From NCBI RefSeq assembly GCF_010614725.1, contig NZ_JAAEHL010000003.1, positions 372,001-436,000 on the forward strand: a DNA stretch of 64,000 nt. The letters run 5' to 3'. Positions 1 through 8,889 of the stretch are shown here, one piece after another (position 1 is the first letter of the stretch; each line of letters begins with the position of its first letter). The notes beneath the pieces are model-generated. The model saw only the letters and a list, made by a program, of their open reading frames with translations. It was not told where the DNA came from and ran no database searches. This DNA comes from Flavobacterium ajazii (lineage in GTDB: Bacteria; Bacteroidota; Bacteroidia; Flavobacteriales; Flavobacteriaceae). The translations under genes were made by a program, and so were the position numbers.

Positions 1-1225
1 AAGTTTTAATCGTTGCCGGAAAGTTGTTCGGGATATTAGAAGCCCAGTTTATCTCCTTTGCTTTTATGATTTCATGTTCAAAAAGCTTTTTTTCCTGATT
101 ATTTTCGTTTCCAAAGAAAGCCACTTTTGCATCTCCGCTTTTGTATAACGTTAATGTTGCATAACCATTCCCTCCATACGAAAAATCAGTTGCATTTATT
201 GCTCTTGCAGCTTCAGATTTTGAGCCGGCACCACTAATAATCTGATTGATATTTTCTTTGCTGATGTACTGCAGATTATGATCATGACCGGAAACAACGA
301 TTACATTTTTCTGCTTTTGAAGCAGTGTTTTAATTCGTTTTGAATAGATTGTATATTGTTTATTTTGAAGATCCTGTGGATTCGCACCGGAAGTTTTTCG
401 AAGTAAATTGATAAACGACCCAATAACCGGAAGCGGAATCTTTTTCTCCAAAGGAAATAATTGTTTTTCCCACGAAAATTGCCCGCCGTGTGTTCCGTTA
501 CTCATCAAAGGATGATGAATCGCCAAAACCACTGTTTTCTCCTGATTTTTATTTAGAATACTTTCCAGTTCGTCAAAAAAGTCTTCTCTGGTTTTAATAT
601 CACAATTATCATTCATAGTTGGATGATTATCCCAGTCTTCAAGAAACCATTCACTATCAACAGTAACCAATGTTGTTGTACTGTCAATTTTTACATCTTC
701 GATAGGACAAGCTTTTCTGGGTAAAAATGCTTTTTTATCATTCAGATATTTAGTCACATAATCAGCCTGACGTTCCAGGCCTTTGATACCGCTGTACCAG
801 TCATGATTTCCGGGAATAAAGATTGTTTTCCCTTTAAAACCTTCTGATAATTTAAGCTGATTGTTTAGTTTTGTTTCAGCTAAGGCTTTGTTTTCGGTAT
901 TTTTATCACTTGGAAAACCTTTAGGATAAATGTTGTCTCCCAAAAATAACAAAGTCGCTTTTTTACCCGACTTTTTAAGTTTTTCATGTAATAATTCCAA
1001 TGTTTGCTTTGCCTGTTCTTCATCAGCATTTCCGGCATCACCAACTAAATAGAAAGTATGTGCAATTTTTATAGTATCTGTTGCGTTTTGTGTTTCGTTG
1101 GCACTCACATTTTTTCCATATTGCGCTTTATGCGTCGCACACGAAATTATAAGTAAGGTAGTGATTATTGCTAAAGAAAAACTTTTAATAGCAGTAACAA
1201 AATGATTATCCAAAAACAATTTCAT
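1..1225 (-). CDS. Metallophosphoesterase lipoprotein, 3' end outside window
   Basis: Calcineurin-like metallophosphoesterase, probably a phosphatase anchored in the cell envelope. Translating the minus strand from ATG at 1225 gives an N-terminal hydrophobic segment ending in a lipobox (LLIISC). The metal-binding motifs of the family follow in order: GDAGN, GDNIYPKG, GNHDW, AIHHP and GHDHNLQ. The frame is open to base 1, so about 408 codons are present and the C-terminus lies outside the window. It is divergent from the HD-Pycsar gene, with only 25 bp between the two start codons, so their promoters must overlap the opposite coding regions. The substrate cannot be read from the sequence. Confidence 0.85.
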   Translation of the reverse strand, partial: MKLFLDNHFVTAIKSFSLAIITTLLIISCATHKAQYGKNVSANETQNATDTIKIAHTFYLVGDAGNADEEQAKQTLELLHEKLKKSGKKATLLFLGDNIYPKGFPSDKNTENKALAETKLNNQLKLSEGFKGKTIFIPGNHDWYSGIKGLERQADYVTKYLNDKKAFLPRKACPIEDVKIDSTTTLVTVDSEWFLEDWDNHPTMNDNCDIKTREDFFDELESILNKNQEKTVVLAIHHPLMSNGTHGGQFSWEKQLFPLEKKIPLPVIGSFINLLRKTSGANPQDLQNKQYTIYSKRIKTLLQKQKNVIVVSGHDHNLQYISKENINQIISGAGSKSEAARAINATDFSYGGNGYATLTLYKSGDAKVAFFGNENNQEKKLFEHEIIKAKEINWASNIPNNFPATIKT

Positions 1226-1250
1226 AATTTAGTGGTATAAAATATTCTTT

Positions 1251-2429
1251 ATGAATCTAATAGAACAATCCGAAGATTTCGTCAGTAATTTACTCAAAGA
1301 TAAACTATCTAATTTATATTCTTATCATAATTTCAACCATACTTTTACAGTCGTAAGTGCTGTAAAAGAGCTTTGCAAAAAAGAAGAAGTAAATGATGAA
1401 GATAAAACAGCTCTTTTGGTTGCTGCCTGGTTTCATGACACCGGATATATTGAAGGTTATGACAACCATGAAAAAGAGAGTGCAAAAATTGCTGAAACTT
1501 TTTTAAAAGAAAAAGGGCAATCGGATGAATTTATAAAAAGTGTTTCCAGTTTGATTTTGGCAACGATCAAAGACTATGTCCCTAAAACACATTTAGAAAA
1601 AATCATTAAAGATGCTGATTATGCTCATTTAATGGGAACAGAATATGCAACTACCTGCGAATTGCTTCGCTTGGAACTTAAGAACACTGGCATTGTCAAC
1701 TTCACAAATTCAGAATGGACAAAGGAAAACCTGAACTTTTTACTCAACAAACATCGCTTTTATACCGATTATGCTTTAAGAAAATGGCAGCCTTTAAAAG
1801 AAAAAAACCTGATTCTTCTTCAGAAAAAAATAAGCAAACAGGAACTCAAAGCTTCCGCTGCAATTGAAGCAGAAAACAAAAAAAAGGACAAAACTGAAAA
1901 ACCAGATCGTGGTATCGATACTTTGTTTCGTGTTACATTAGGAAACCATACACGATTAAGCGGTATTGCAGATAGCAAAGCCAATATTTTATTATCCGTA
2001 AATGCAATTATTATTTCGATTGCACTTTCATCTATTATTCCAAAACTAGACAGCCCGAAGAATGCACATTTAGTTGTTCCTACTTTTATAATGCTCATGT
2101 CCAGTGTAATTACAATCATTTTTGCGATTCTTTCAACAAGGCCAAAAGTAACATCCGGAATTTTCACACGTGACGATGTCGAAGCCAAAAAAGTAAATTT
2201 GATGTTCTTTGGAAATTTCTATAAAATGCCTCTTGAAGATTATGACTGGGCGATGAACGAAATGATGAAAGACCGTGATTATTTGTATTCAACCATGATA
2301 AAAGATTTATATTATCTGGGACTGGTTTTACAACGAAAATACAATTTGCTTAGAATAGCTTATAACTTTTTTATGTTCGGAATTATCATTACAGTAATTG
2401 CGTTTGTAATCGCTTTTAAATCAATTTAA
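1251..2429 (+). CDS. HD phosphohydrolase fused to Pycsar-effector-like transmembrane domain (DUF5706)
   Basis: Two-part protein of 392 aa. Residues about 20-170 form an HD metal-dependent phosphohydrolase domain, with visible metal ligands H30 (NFNHT), H62-D63 (FHDTGY) and D121/D123 (KDADYAH). A charged linker follows. Residues about 222-392 resemble the DUF5706/Pycsar effector (PycTM) domain: an RLSGIADSKANILLSVNA signature, two adjacent membrane helices, and a third helix at the extreme C-terminus. In Pycsar anti-phage defence, PycTM effectors are membrane proteins activated by cyclic pyrimidine nucleotides made by a neighbouring PycC cyclase. No cyclase is encoded nearby here. The HD half may hydrolyse a nucleotide that the membrane half senses, but that is inference. 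The domain calls are by motif recognition. Confidence 0.8.
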   Translation: MNLIEQSEDFVSNLLKDKLSNLYSYHNFNHTFTVVSAVKELCKKEEVNDEDKTALLVAAWFHDTGYIEGYDNHEKESAKIAETFLKEKGQSDEFIKSVSSLILATIKDYVPKTHLEKIIKDADYAHLMGTEYATTCELLRLELKNTGIVNFTNSEWTKENLNFLLNKHRFYTDYALRKWQPLKEKNLILLQKKISKQELKASAAIEAENKKKDKTEKPDRGIDTLFRVTLGNHTRLSGIADSKANILLSVNAIIISIALSSIIPKLDSPKNAHLVVPTFIMLMSSVITIIFAILSTRPKVTSGIFTRDDVEAKKVNLMFFGNFYKMPLEDYDWAMNEMMKDRDYLYSTMIKDLYYLGLVLQRKYNLLRIAYNFFMFGIIITVIAFVIAFKSI

Positions 2430-2502
2430 AATTCAAAACATATTTAGATTGACAGCCTTGTTAAGACATCAAAGTCTATGTTTCTATATGTTAAAAAGAA
2501 AA

Positions 2503-2523
2503 AGCTCAACTTTTAGTTGAGCT
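2503..2523. terminator. Hairpin terminator overlapping the end of the GAF gene
   Basis: Perfect 8-bp stem, AGCTCAAC and GTTGAGCT, around a 5-nt loop. Read on the minus strand it is followed by a T-rich run, as in an intrinsic terminator. The GAF-gene stop codon (2513-2515) lies in the loop, and the last coding codons form one arm. The HD-Pycsar gene converges from the left, so the hairpin may serve both. Confidence 0.6.
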
Positions 2524-4882
2524 CGTCTAACAAATCCTGATAAGTAATTTTTTTCGATTTAGAATTTTTTACGTTATTAATCACTTTTACACGTATCGCT
2601 TTTAAACCAGAAACACCTTGAAGATCTTCAACTTCAAATTGTTCAATTGCTGGTTCCAGGATTTTTTTGTGTTGTAAATATTTAATGTACTTTAAATACT
2701 CTGCTTCTTCACTGTTTTGAGAATAAACGATTGTAATTTTTTCTTTTTCAGTAATACGTTCGTCTGTTCCTTTTATATGCGATTTATCGATTCGTTTTTT
2801 AACAACTTCATATCTTGCATTATAGGTTCCATCAACATCAAAACGTTTTTCATCCATTCTAAAACGAATAGAGAGTGGCGAACTGAAAACCAGAATCAAC
2901 GATGTAACATCCAATTCGTATGGTAGCGATTCTTTTAATTGATGATGCTCCAATTCCATTTCGCATAAAGTCTGCAACTGCCATAAACGCAGATTGTGCA
3001 GGTACATAATATCAAAAGGTTTGGTTGGCGAAATCGAAGCTCCGATATACAAATTATGTTCAACGCCATCCGTTTTAAAACGCTCATAATAATGCGGATA
3101 AATCTGTTGCGCTTCAACTTGTTTTTTATCCAGAACCGAAGCCAGTTTTTTATTGATAATCGACATAGCGTTATCAAACTTCTTTCTTTCCTGATAAAAC
3201 ATTCCTGTTTTTTCGTCCAGACTTTCAAAATACAATTCTTCTAACTTTTCGTTTTTAGCATTACTTTTGGTGTTTTTCAGAATAGGATGAATTTCTTCTT
3301 CAATATAGCGCTGAATATGCTGCTCCATATCTGCTTTAAGCGGAAAATCTAATTCGCTTCTAAGCGATTCCAGTTCAAATTTTCTTTGTTCTAAAAGAAC
3401 CAGATTCGAATTTGGATCCTGATTTTCGAAAATTTCTAAAAGAGCCGTTAGTTGGTTTTTTAAATCGCTTTTTACAGTCTCATTTCGATGCTCAGATGAA
3501 CCTTTAATATCGATTTGACCATACAAAGGGAATACATTCTTAAACACAATTTCCTTAAAAATATAATCTTTTGTATAATTCATATTTTGGAAATAATTCT
3601 GAGATTCTTTTCTAAATTTCCAATAAACGCTTGGGTGTATCGTTGTATATTCGCGCTGAATAATTGCCTCAATCTGATGTTGCATATCAGTATTATAACG
3701 ATCAATAGTATCTGTTAAATATGGCAAAACCAATTCTAATTTTGTTGCATTAACACTATTTAGTTCTCTGGCATTTTCAGAAACCAATTCGATTACACCT
3801 AATAAGTGACCATCTTTTGTTACCGGAGCAAAAACACAGCTTTGAATTCCTTGTTTCAATAAATGTTCTCCAAGTTTTTTATTCGAAGATTCTTCAATAA
3901 ATTTATTGACATTCGAAATTACAAAAGGTTCATTTTTATTGAGAAGATTTTCAAATGAACAGCCAAAAAAGCCATTTTTACAGTCAACCTCCTGATCAAC
4001 CTGAAGTAAAAAACTTGTAATTTGTTTATCAAATTTAATAGGTCTAATAAATTTTTCTTCTTCAGGGTTATAAATAATAAAACCAACTCTTAAACTCGGA
4101 ATTTTAAATATTGATCTGAAAATATTCTCCAAAACATCATTTGAATCGAGTTTTGTAGAATTTGGTTTTAATAGATTACTCTTTAAAGTAGAAATAGAAC
4201 TTTCTGTAGTAGCATCAAAAAGAGAAACGATTCCGAAACCTTTTAAAATCCAGCTTCCCGGAGGAAATTTAGATTTCCACAAATTAATATCATTGTAATT
4301 ATCAATCAGTAAATCGATATCTTCCTGAGTCAGTTGTACAGATTTATCAGTTGGAGTAATCTCCATAAAATCGGCATTATACAAAATGCGATAATGTCTT
4401 TCTACACCTTCTTCGTCAGGAATATCATAGAAAAATGGTTTATTGAAATCAATATGCTGATTGTAATAATAACTAAGAATCAGACAACAGTTATTGATGT
4501 AAAATTGATGATCATCAAAATCACGAATTTCCATGTAAAATTCATCTCCTGCATTTTTCAGAATTTTTTTAAATCGTTCTGTATAATTAAAAGATATGTT
4601 TTGAAACGGAATGGTTACGGCTTTAATTTCGTTATGAGTTAAAGCTGTCGGGAATAAATCTGCTAATATATTTTTTATTAAACCTTCGTTATTCTTAATA
4701 ATGGAGTAATCCTGAATTCCGGTTCGTAATTCAGGTATAGATTCAATTTGCTTTAAAATTGCCTCAGCATAATTAGATCGGTAATCAACATCAGATAAAG
4801 CAATTTCTTCAAACGACTCAATCAGTTTGTGAAATGAGATTATAGTAAAGAAAGGACTTTCTTTAAACAAATGAGTATCCAT
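2513..4882 (-). CDS. GAF-domain protein of unknown function (789 aa)
   Basis: Large protein, probably cytoplasmic, with one recognisable GAF-like segment around residues 250-410 (the stretch with GFIIYNPEEEKF, GQ-free FFGCSFENLL and CVFAPVTKDGHLLGVIELV). Long helical, Glu/Lys-rich flanks lack a kinase, cyclase or HTH motif I can recognise. The frame extends to an ATG at 4954, but I place the start at the ATG at 4882. A TAATTTTG -7-like element at 4904-4911 would put the transcript start downstream of the earlier ATG, and the extra 24 residues look like translated leader. The GAF fold suggests small-ligand sensing, but the output is unknown. Confidence 0.7.
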   Translation of the reverse strand: MDTHLFKESPFFTIISFHKLIESFEEIALSDVDYRSNYAEAILKQIESIPELRTGIQDYSIIKNNEGLIKNILADLFPTALTHNEIKAVTIPFQNISFNYTERFKKILKNAGDEFYMEIRDFDDHQFYINNCCLILSYYYNQHIDFNKPFFYDIPDEEGVERHYRILYNADFMEITPTDKSVQLTQEDIDLLIDNYNDINLWKSKFPPGSWILKGFGIVSLFDATTESSISTLKSNLLKPNSTKLDSNDVLENIFRSIFKIPSLRVGFIIYNPEEEKFIRPIKFDKQITSFLLQVDQEVDCKNGFFGCSFENLLNKNEPFVISNVNKFIEESSNKKLGEHLLKQGIQSCVFAPVTKDGHLLGVIELVSENARELNSVNATKLELVLPYLTDTIDRYNTDMQHQIEAIIQREYTTIHPSVYWKFRKESQNYFQNMNYTKDYIFKEIVFKNVFPLYGQIDIKGSSEHRNETVKSDLKNQLTALLEIFENQDPNSNLVLLEQRKFELESLRSELDFPLKADMEQHIQRYIEEEIHPILKNTKSNAKNEKLEELYFESLDEKTGMFYQERKKFDNAMSIINKKLASVLDKKQVEAQQIYPHYYERFKTDGVEHNLYIGASISPTKPFDIMYLHNLRLWQLQTLCEMELEHHQLKESLPYELDVTSLILVFSSPLSIRFRMDEKRFDVDGTYNARYEVVKKRIDKSHIKGTDERITEKEKITIVYSQNSEEAEYLKYIKYLQHKKILEPAIEQFEVEDLQGVSGLKAIRVKVINNVKNSKSKKITYQDLLDELN

Positions 4883-4903
4883 CTGAAATATAGTTTTAGA
4901 ATA

Positions 4904-4911
4904 CAAAATTA
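4904..4911 (-). promoter_or_regulatory. Candidate -7 promoter element of the GAF gene
   Basis: Minus-strand TAATTTTG fits the Bacteroidota TAnnTTTG -7 consensus and lies 21 bp upstream of the chosen ATG at 4882. No clear -33 TTG was seen. Confidence 0.4.
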
Positions 4912-5034
4912 AACATAAATTAAGAATCAGAGCTAATTTCCTCATTTCTTTCATTCATGACACAATAGATTTCTATTTTGAAAACAGTCCTGTTTATTGG
5001 GATTTATACTATTTAACAAAAAATTAACTTTATA

Positions 5035-5060
5035 AATAACGGAACGATCGTTCCGTTATT
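5035..5060. promoter_or_regulatory. 26-bp perfect palindrome, candidate TetR operator upstream of the SDR gene
   Basis: AATAACGGAACGA is followed at once by its exact reverse complement. The core GGAACGATCGTTCC recurs with one change at 5883-5896, in front of the TetR gene. The palindrome ends 1 bp before the -7 element (5062-5069), so a bound repressor would block RNA polymerase. Confidence 0.8.
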
Positions 5061-5061
5061 G

Positions 5062-5069
5062 TATCTTTG
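5062..5069 (+). promoter_or_regulatory. -7 promoter element of the SDR gene
   Basis: TATCTTTG is an exact match to TAnnTTTG, 43 bp before the ATG at 5113 and directly downstream of the operator palindrome. The -33 region is occupied by the palindrome. Confidence 0.6.
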
Positions 5070-5112
5070 CTTCATATTAATTGAATAATCAATAACTTTA
5101 AAAGAATTTAAA

Positions 5113-5865
5113 ATGAAAAATTTAGAAAACAAAGTTGCTATAGTAACTGGAGGAAACAGCGGAATTGGATATGCTGCTGCAGCAGAATTAGTATTAAAAG
5201 GTGCAAAAGTAATTGTAACAGGCAGAAACAGAGAAGCTTTGGTAAAAGCCGAAACAGAATTAAACGTTACCGGAATTATTGCAGATCAATCCGATTTAAA
5301 ATCAATTGATAGTTTAGTAGAAGAAATAAAAACGAAATTTGGAAAAGTTGACATCTTATTCCTTAATGCCGGAATTGCCGCTTTTGCTCCAGTTGATTTA
5401 GCTACAGAAGAACATTATGACAGTATTATGAATGTGAATGTAAAAGGAGTCTATTTTACAGTTCAAAAAGTATTGCCAATTTTAAATGGTGGAGGTTCTA
5501 TTATTTTTAATACTTCGGTAAATGCACAATTAGGAATGCCGGGTTCAAGTGTATATGGAGCAAGTAAAGCAGCAGTTTTATCTTTAAACAGAATATTTGC
5601 AGCAGAATTGGCATCAAGAAAAATTAGAGTAAATGCAGTTTCTCCTGGTCCGATTGAAACACCTTTATATGGTAAAGTCGGTTTAGAAAAAGAAGAAGTA
5701 GAAGGTTTAGGAGCTGCTTTAGGAGAAAAAATTTTGTTGAAACGTTTTGGACAAGCTGCTGAAGTTGCAAAAACAATAAGTTTCTTAGCTTCAGACGATT
5801 CTTCATTCATTACAGGAACAGAAATTGTTATTGATGGCGGACTTACTGTAAATACAGTATTATAA
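5113..5865 (+). CDS. SDR-family NAD(P)-dependent oxidoreductase
   Basis: Classical short-chain dehydrogenase of 250 aa, the usual family length. It has the nucleotide-binding TGGNSGIG motif near residue 12, the structural LNAG motif, and the catalytic Ser and YGASK (Tyr-x3-Lys). The PGPIETP loop and the C-terminal DGGLTVN tail are also typical. These enzymes reduce carbonyl groups or oxidise alcohols in the cytoplasm; the substrate cannot be deduced. The TetR-family gene lies 72 bp downstream, and both genes are preceded by the same GGAACGA-type inverted repeat. The SDR is therefore probably repressed by that regulator and induced by a small molecule, perhaps its substrate. Confidence 0.92.
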   Translation: MKNLENKVAIVTGGNSGIGYAAAAELVLKGAKVIVTGRNREALVKAETELNVTGIIADQSDLKSIDSLVEEIKTKFGKVDILFLNAGIAAFAPVDLATEEHYDSIMNVNVKGVYFTVQKVLPILNGGGSIIFNTSVNAQLGMPGSSVYGASKAAVLSLNRIFAAELASRKIRVNAVSPGPIETPLYGKVGLEKEEVEGLGAALGEKILLKRFGQAAEVAKTISFLASDDSSFITGTEIVIDGGLTVNTVL

Positions 5866-5882
5866 TTTTTTTGACTAATTCA

Positions 5883-5896
5883 GGAACGATTGTTCC
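5883..5896. promoter_or_regulatory. Second TetR operator copy, upstream of the regulator gene
   Basis: GGAACGATTGTTCC is the core of the 5035-5060 palindrome with a single mismatch between arms. It lies 10 bp before a TATCTTTG -7 element, which implies autorepression of the TetR gene. Its imperfect symmetry suggests weaker binding than at the SDR promoter. Confidence 0.7.
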
Positions 5897-5906
5897 GTAT
5901 TTTTAA

Positions 5907-5914
5907 TATCTTTG
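5907..5914 (+). promoter_or_regulatory. -7 promoter element of the TetR gene
   Basis: TATCTTTG, identical to the SDR -7 element, 23 bp before the ATG at 5938. Its position supports that start over an upstream in-frame ATG at 5890, which would lie inside the operator. Confidence 0.55.
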
Positions 5915-5937
5915 TAAAAGAATTTAATTTGAATCTT

Positions 5938-6519
5938 ATGGCTAGAACGAAAGAATTTAATGAAGATCAGGCTTTAGATAAAGCTATTGAAATATTTTGG
6001 CACAAAGGCTATAACGGAACATCTGCCCAAGATTTAGTAACCCATTTAGAACTAAGTCGCTCTAGTTTGTATGATACTTTTGGTGATAAGCAAAAACTGT
6101 TTTCAAAAGCATTAAGAAGATATCAAAAACAAGGAGAGGATAATATCGAAAAACTTTTAGATGAATCGACTGATATAAAAGCAACACTTACGATAATCTT
6201 TAAACAAGCCGTTTTAGAGAGTCTTGAAGACAGAATTACAAAAGGTTGTTTTATGGTAAACTCTGCTGTAGAGCTTGCTATGCATGACGAAGAAATTGCT
6301 AAGATTGTAAGCGACAACAGAAAAACCATTGAACAAATTTTCTTTAAAGCGATAAAAAAAGGACAAAATTCCGGACAGATTTCAGCTCAACAAGATGCCA
6401 GAATCTTAGCCCGATTTATTTTTAATAATTATTCAGGAATAAGGGTTTTAGCCCGCGCTGGCGAAAAAGACAAACAATTTTATGGCGACATACTTAAAGC
6501 TATATTTTTCATTTTTTAA
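5938..6519 (+). CDS. TetR/AcrR-family transcriptional repressor
   Basis: 193 aa from the ATG at 5938 (MARTKEFNEDQALDKAIEIF). An upstream in-frame ATG at 5890 is rejected because it falls within the operator and before the promoter. The N-terminal helix-turn-helix spans about residues 12-55 (TSAQDLVTHLELSRSSLYDTF, followed by GDKQKLF), the standard TetR layout. The C-terminal ligand domain (KGCFMVNSAVELA) resembles the group that regulates oxidoreductases responding to reactive electrophiles. It probably represses itself and the upstream SDR gene through the two GGAACGA palindromes. The inducer is unknown. Confidence 0.9.
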   Translation: MARTKEFNEDQALDKAIEIFWHKGYNGTSAQDLVTHLELSRSSLYDTFGDKQKLFSKALRRYQKQGEDNIEKLLDESTDIKATLTIIFKQAVLESLEDRITKGCFMVNSAVELAMHDEEIAKIVSDNRKTIEQIFFKAIKKGQNSGQISAQQDARILARFIFNNYSGIRVLARAGEKDKQFYGDILKAIFFIF

Positions 6520-6542
6520 GAACTTAGCAAACAGTCAAATCA

Positions 6543-6578
6543 AAAAAACTCAATTACACTTTTGTAATTGAGTTTTTT
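6543..6578. terminator. Bidirectional intrinsic terminator after the TetR gene
   Basis: Perfect 10-bp stem CTCAATTACA / TGTAATTGAG flanked by A6 and T6 runs, so it can act in both directions between the converging TetR and rpsT genes. Confidence 0.8.
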
Positions 6579-6643
6579 CATTTATAAAACAATAAAAAAA
6601 ATAACCATTCTCTTTCTTCATTAATTTGATAATTAATTAAAAC

Positions 6644-6670
6644 AAAAAAAAGTCCTCAATTGAGGACTTT
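6644..6670 (-). terminator. rpsT terminator
   Basis: Inverted repeat GTCCTCAA / TTGAGGAC with no loop spacer, followed on the minus strand by a run of T. It lies just downstream of the rpsT stop. Confidence 0.75.
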
Positions 6671-6695
6671 CATATATCTGGTAAATTGTTTTTAA

Positions 6696-6947
6696 TTACA
6701 ATTTAGCAACATGTTTAGTTAACTTAGACTTCAGATTAGAAGCTTTATTATCATGAATGATGTTCTTTTTAGCCAATTTATCAATCATAGAGATTACAGT
6801 TGATAATTTTGCAGCAGCATCAGATTTGTCTGTAGCTAATCTTAATGCTTTGATAGCATTACGAGTAGTTTTGTGTTGGTATCTGTTAAGAACTCTTTTC
6901 TTTTCGTTACTTCTGATTCTTTTTAATGCTGACTTATGATTTGCCAT
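6696..6947 (-). CDS. rpsT: 30S ribosomal protein S20
   Basis: Small basic protein of 83 aa with the typical S20 start (MANHKSALKRIRSNEKKR) and an all-helical, Lys/Arg-rich body that binds 16S rRNA in the small subunit. The length is normal for S20. It is transcribed alone on the minus strand, downstream of the tRNA-Glu pair, and ends before a strong terminator. Identification is by sequence recognition. Confidence 0.97.
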   Translation of the reverse strand: MANHKSALKRIRSNEKKRVLNRYQHKTTRNAIKALRLATDKSDAAAKLSTVISMIDKLAKKNIIHDNKASNLKSKLTKHVAKL

Positions 6948-7099
6948 TTTCTTTTAATTTTAGATGTAATAATTATTATAAATACTAGTTAAAAAAGAAA
7001 AACCTCCCACAATTATTAACAATTACTTTGGTTTTAACTAATAAAACAAAAACCGAGACACCAATTTTCATTTTACAAAACTTATTTACAACTAATTTG

Positions 7100-7171
7100 T
7101 AGTCCGTAGGGGAATCGAACCCCTGTTACCAGGATGAAAACCTGGCGTCCTAACCCCTAGACGAACGGACC
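7100..7171 (-). tRNA. tRNA-Glu (anticodon UUC)
   Basis: The minus strand folds as a complete cloverleaf: GGTCCGT acceptor start, anticodon loop TTTTCAT giving UUC, and a T-arm with GGTTCGATTCC. The 3' CCA is not encoded. The downstream copy of a tandem pair. Confidence 0.95.
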
Positions 7172-7217
7172 TAAATTCTCCTAAGTTTGGAAACTTTTCA
7201 ATATGTAATATAACTTG

Positions 7218-7289
7218 TAGTCCGTGGGGGAATCGAACCCCCCTTACCAGGATGAAAACCTGGCGTCCTAACCGATAGACGAACGGACC
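7218..7289 (-). tRNA. tRNA-Glu (anticodon UUC), second copy
   Basis: Same acceptor and anticodon arms as its neighbour 46 bp away. It differs in the D-loop (TATCGGTTA instead of TAGGGGTTA) and in the T-stem, where paired bases change together (GGGGGG with CCCCC). It lies closest to the promoter, so the pair is likely one transcript. Confidence 0.95.
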
Positions 7290-7309
7290 CTGCTTCTGTA
7301 TTGCGGATG

Positions 7310-7339
7310 CAAAGATACATCTATTTTTTATTTGCGCAA
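7310..7339 (-). promoter_or_regulatory. Promoter of the tRNA-Glu pair
   Basis: On the minus strand, TTG (7337-7339), a 19-bp spacer and TATCTTTG (7310-7317). This is the only promoter in the window where I found both the -33 and -7 elements of the Flavobacterium consensus at the expected spacing. The predicted start of transcription is about 14 bp before the first tRNA. Confidence 0.65.
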
Positions 7340-7367
7340 CACCTAATGCAAAAAAATATATTTTTTT

Positions 7368-8846
7368 TTAATAAGCCTTTGCAAAAAGCACTCTTTTAGA
7401 AGATGGTTTCCCAGTAAACACACAGGTTCCCGCCTCTTCAACAGCATCTAAAGGAATACAACGAATCGTTGCTTTTGTTAAATCTTTTATCTTCTCCTCT
7501 GTTTCAGCAGTTCCATCCCAGTGAGCAGACAAAAAGCCTCCTTTAACCTCTAAAACTTCTTTAAATTCTTCAAAATTATTCACTTGTGTAATATGACTAT
7601 CACGATAGTCAAATGCTTTTTTAAATAAATCGTTTTGAATCTGTTCCAGCAAATCATTTACATAATCCACGATTTTATCTCCCTGAACAACTTCTTTCGT
7701 CAAATTATCACGTCGTGCCACCTCAAAAGTTCCATTTTCTAAATCTTTTGGACCAACAGCAATTCGAACAGGAACACCTTTCAATTCCCATTCAGCAAAC
7801 TTAAATCCTGGTTTTTGTGTTGTTCTATCATCAAACTTAACCGTGATCTTTAATTTTCTCAATTTAGCCGTTAATTCATTAACTGCTTCTGCAATTTGAG
7901 CCAATTGTTCATCTGTTTTATAAATAGGAACAATAACAACCTGTATTGGAGCTAAATTTGGAGGAAGAACTAATCCTTGATCATCTGAATGCGTCATAAT
8001 CAACGCTCCCATCAAACGAGTAGACACTCCCCAAGAAGTCCCCCAAACATGTTCCTGTTTACCTTCAGCATTCGCAAACTTAACATCAAAAGCCTTTGCA
8101 AAATTCTGACCTAAAAAGTGAGATGTCCCTGCTTGTAATGCTTTTCCGTCTTGCATTAATGCTTCAATACAATAAGTTTCATCTGCACCTGCAAAACGTT
8201 CTGTTTCGGTTTTCAAGCCTTTTACTACTGGAATTGCCATGAAATTCTCTACGAAATCAGCATAAACATTCATCATTTTTTCAGATTCTTCAATAGCTTC
8301 CGTTTTTGTAGCGTGAGCAGTATGCCCCTCCTGCCATAAAAATTCAGCAGTTCTCAAGAACAAACGTGTACGCATCTCCCAACGAACAACATTTGCCCAT
8401 TGATTAATCAATAAAGGTAAATCTCTGTAAGATTGCACCCATCCTTTATATGTAGACCAAATAATCGCCTCACTTGTCGGACGAACAATAAGTTCTTCTT
8501 CTAACTTTGCATTTGGATCAACCATTAGTTTTCCAGGCTTATCCGGATCATTTTTCAATCTATAATGTGTTACAACAGCACATTCTTTTGCAAATCCTTC
8601 AGCGTTAGTTTCTTCCGCCTCAAACATGCTTTTAGGCACAAATAAAGGAAAATACGCATTTTGATGTCCGGTTTCCTTAAACATCCTGTCTAACTCTGCC
8701 TGCATTTTTTCCCAAATAGCATAACCGTACGGCTTGATCACCATACATCCTCTAACTCCTGAATTTTCAGCTAAATCCGCTTTGACAACCAGCTCATTAT
8801 ACCACTTGGAATAATCTTCTGATCGTGTAGTAAGGTTCTTACTCAT
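7368..8846 (-). CDS. proS: Prolyl-tRNA synthetase, archaeal/eukaryotic-like type 3
   Basis: 492 aa, charges tRNA-Pro with proline in the cytoplasm. It belongs to the shorter ProS type 3, which lacks the bacterial editing insertion. The class II core motifs are visible ([35 protein letters not shown], and [24 protein letters not shown] in the C-half). An anticodon-binding domain and a C-terminal Cys-containing domain ending FAKAY follow. It is a single gene on the minus strand. Its -7-like element (8901-8908) is back to back with that of the divergent lipoprotein gene. Confidence 0.97.
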   Translation of the reverse strand: MSKNLTTRSEDYSKWYNELVVKADLAENSGVRGCMVIKPYGYAIWEKMQAELDRMFKETGHQNAYFPLFVPKSMFEAEETNAEGFAKECAVVTHYRLKNDPDKPGKLMVDPNAKLEEELIVRPTSEAIIWSTYKGWVQSYRDLPLLINQWANVVRWEMRTRLFLRTAEFLWQEGHTAHATKTEAIEESEKMMNVYADFVENFMAIPVVKGLKTETERFAGADETYCIEALMQDGKALQAGTSHFLGQNFAKAFDVKFANAEGKQEHVWGTSWGVSTRLMGALIMTHSDDQGLVLPPNLAPIQVVIVPIYKTDEQLAQIAEAVNELTAKLRKLKITVKFDDRTTQKPGFKFAEWELKGVPVRIAVGPKDLENGTFEVARRDNLTKEVVQGDKIVDYVNDLLEQIQNDLFKKAFDYRDSHITQVNNFEEFKEVLEVKGGFLSAHWDGTAETEEKIKDLTKATIRCIPLDAVEEAGTCVFTGKPSSKRVLFAKAY

Positions 8847-8889
8847 ATTATATAGTTTGGCACAAATTTTGTTTTAAATAATTTTAACT

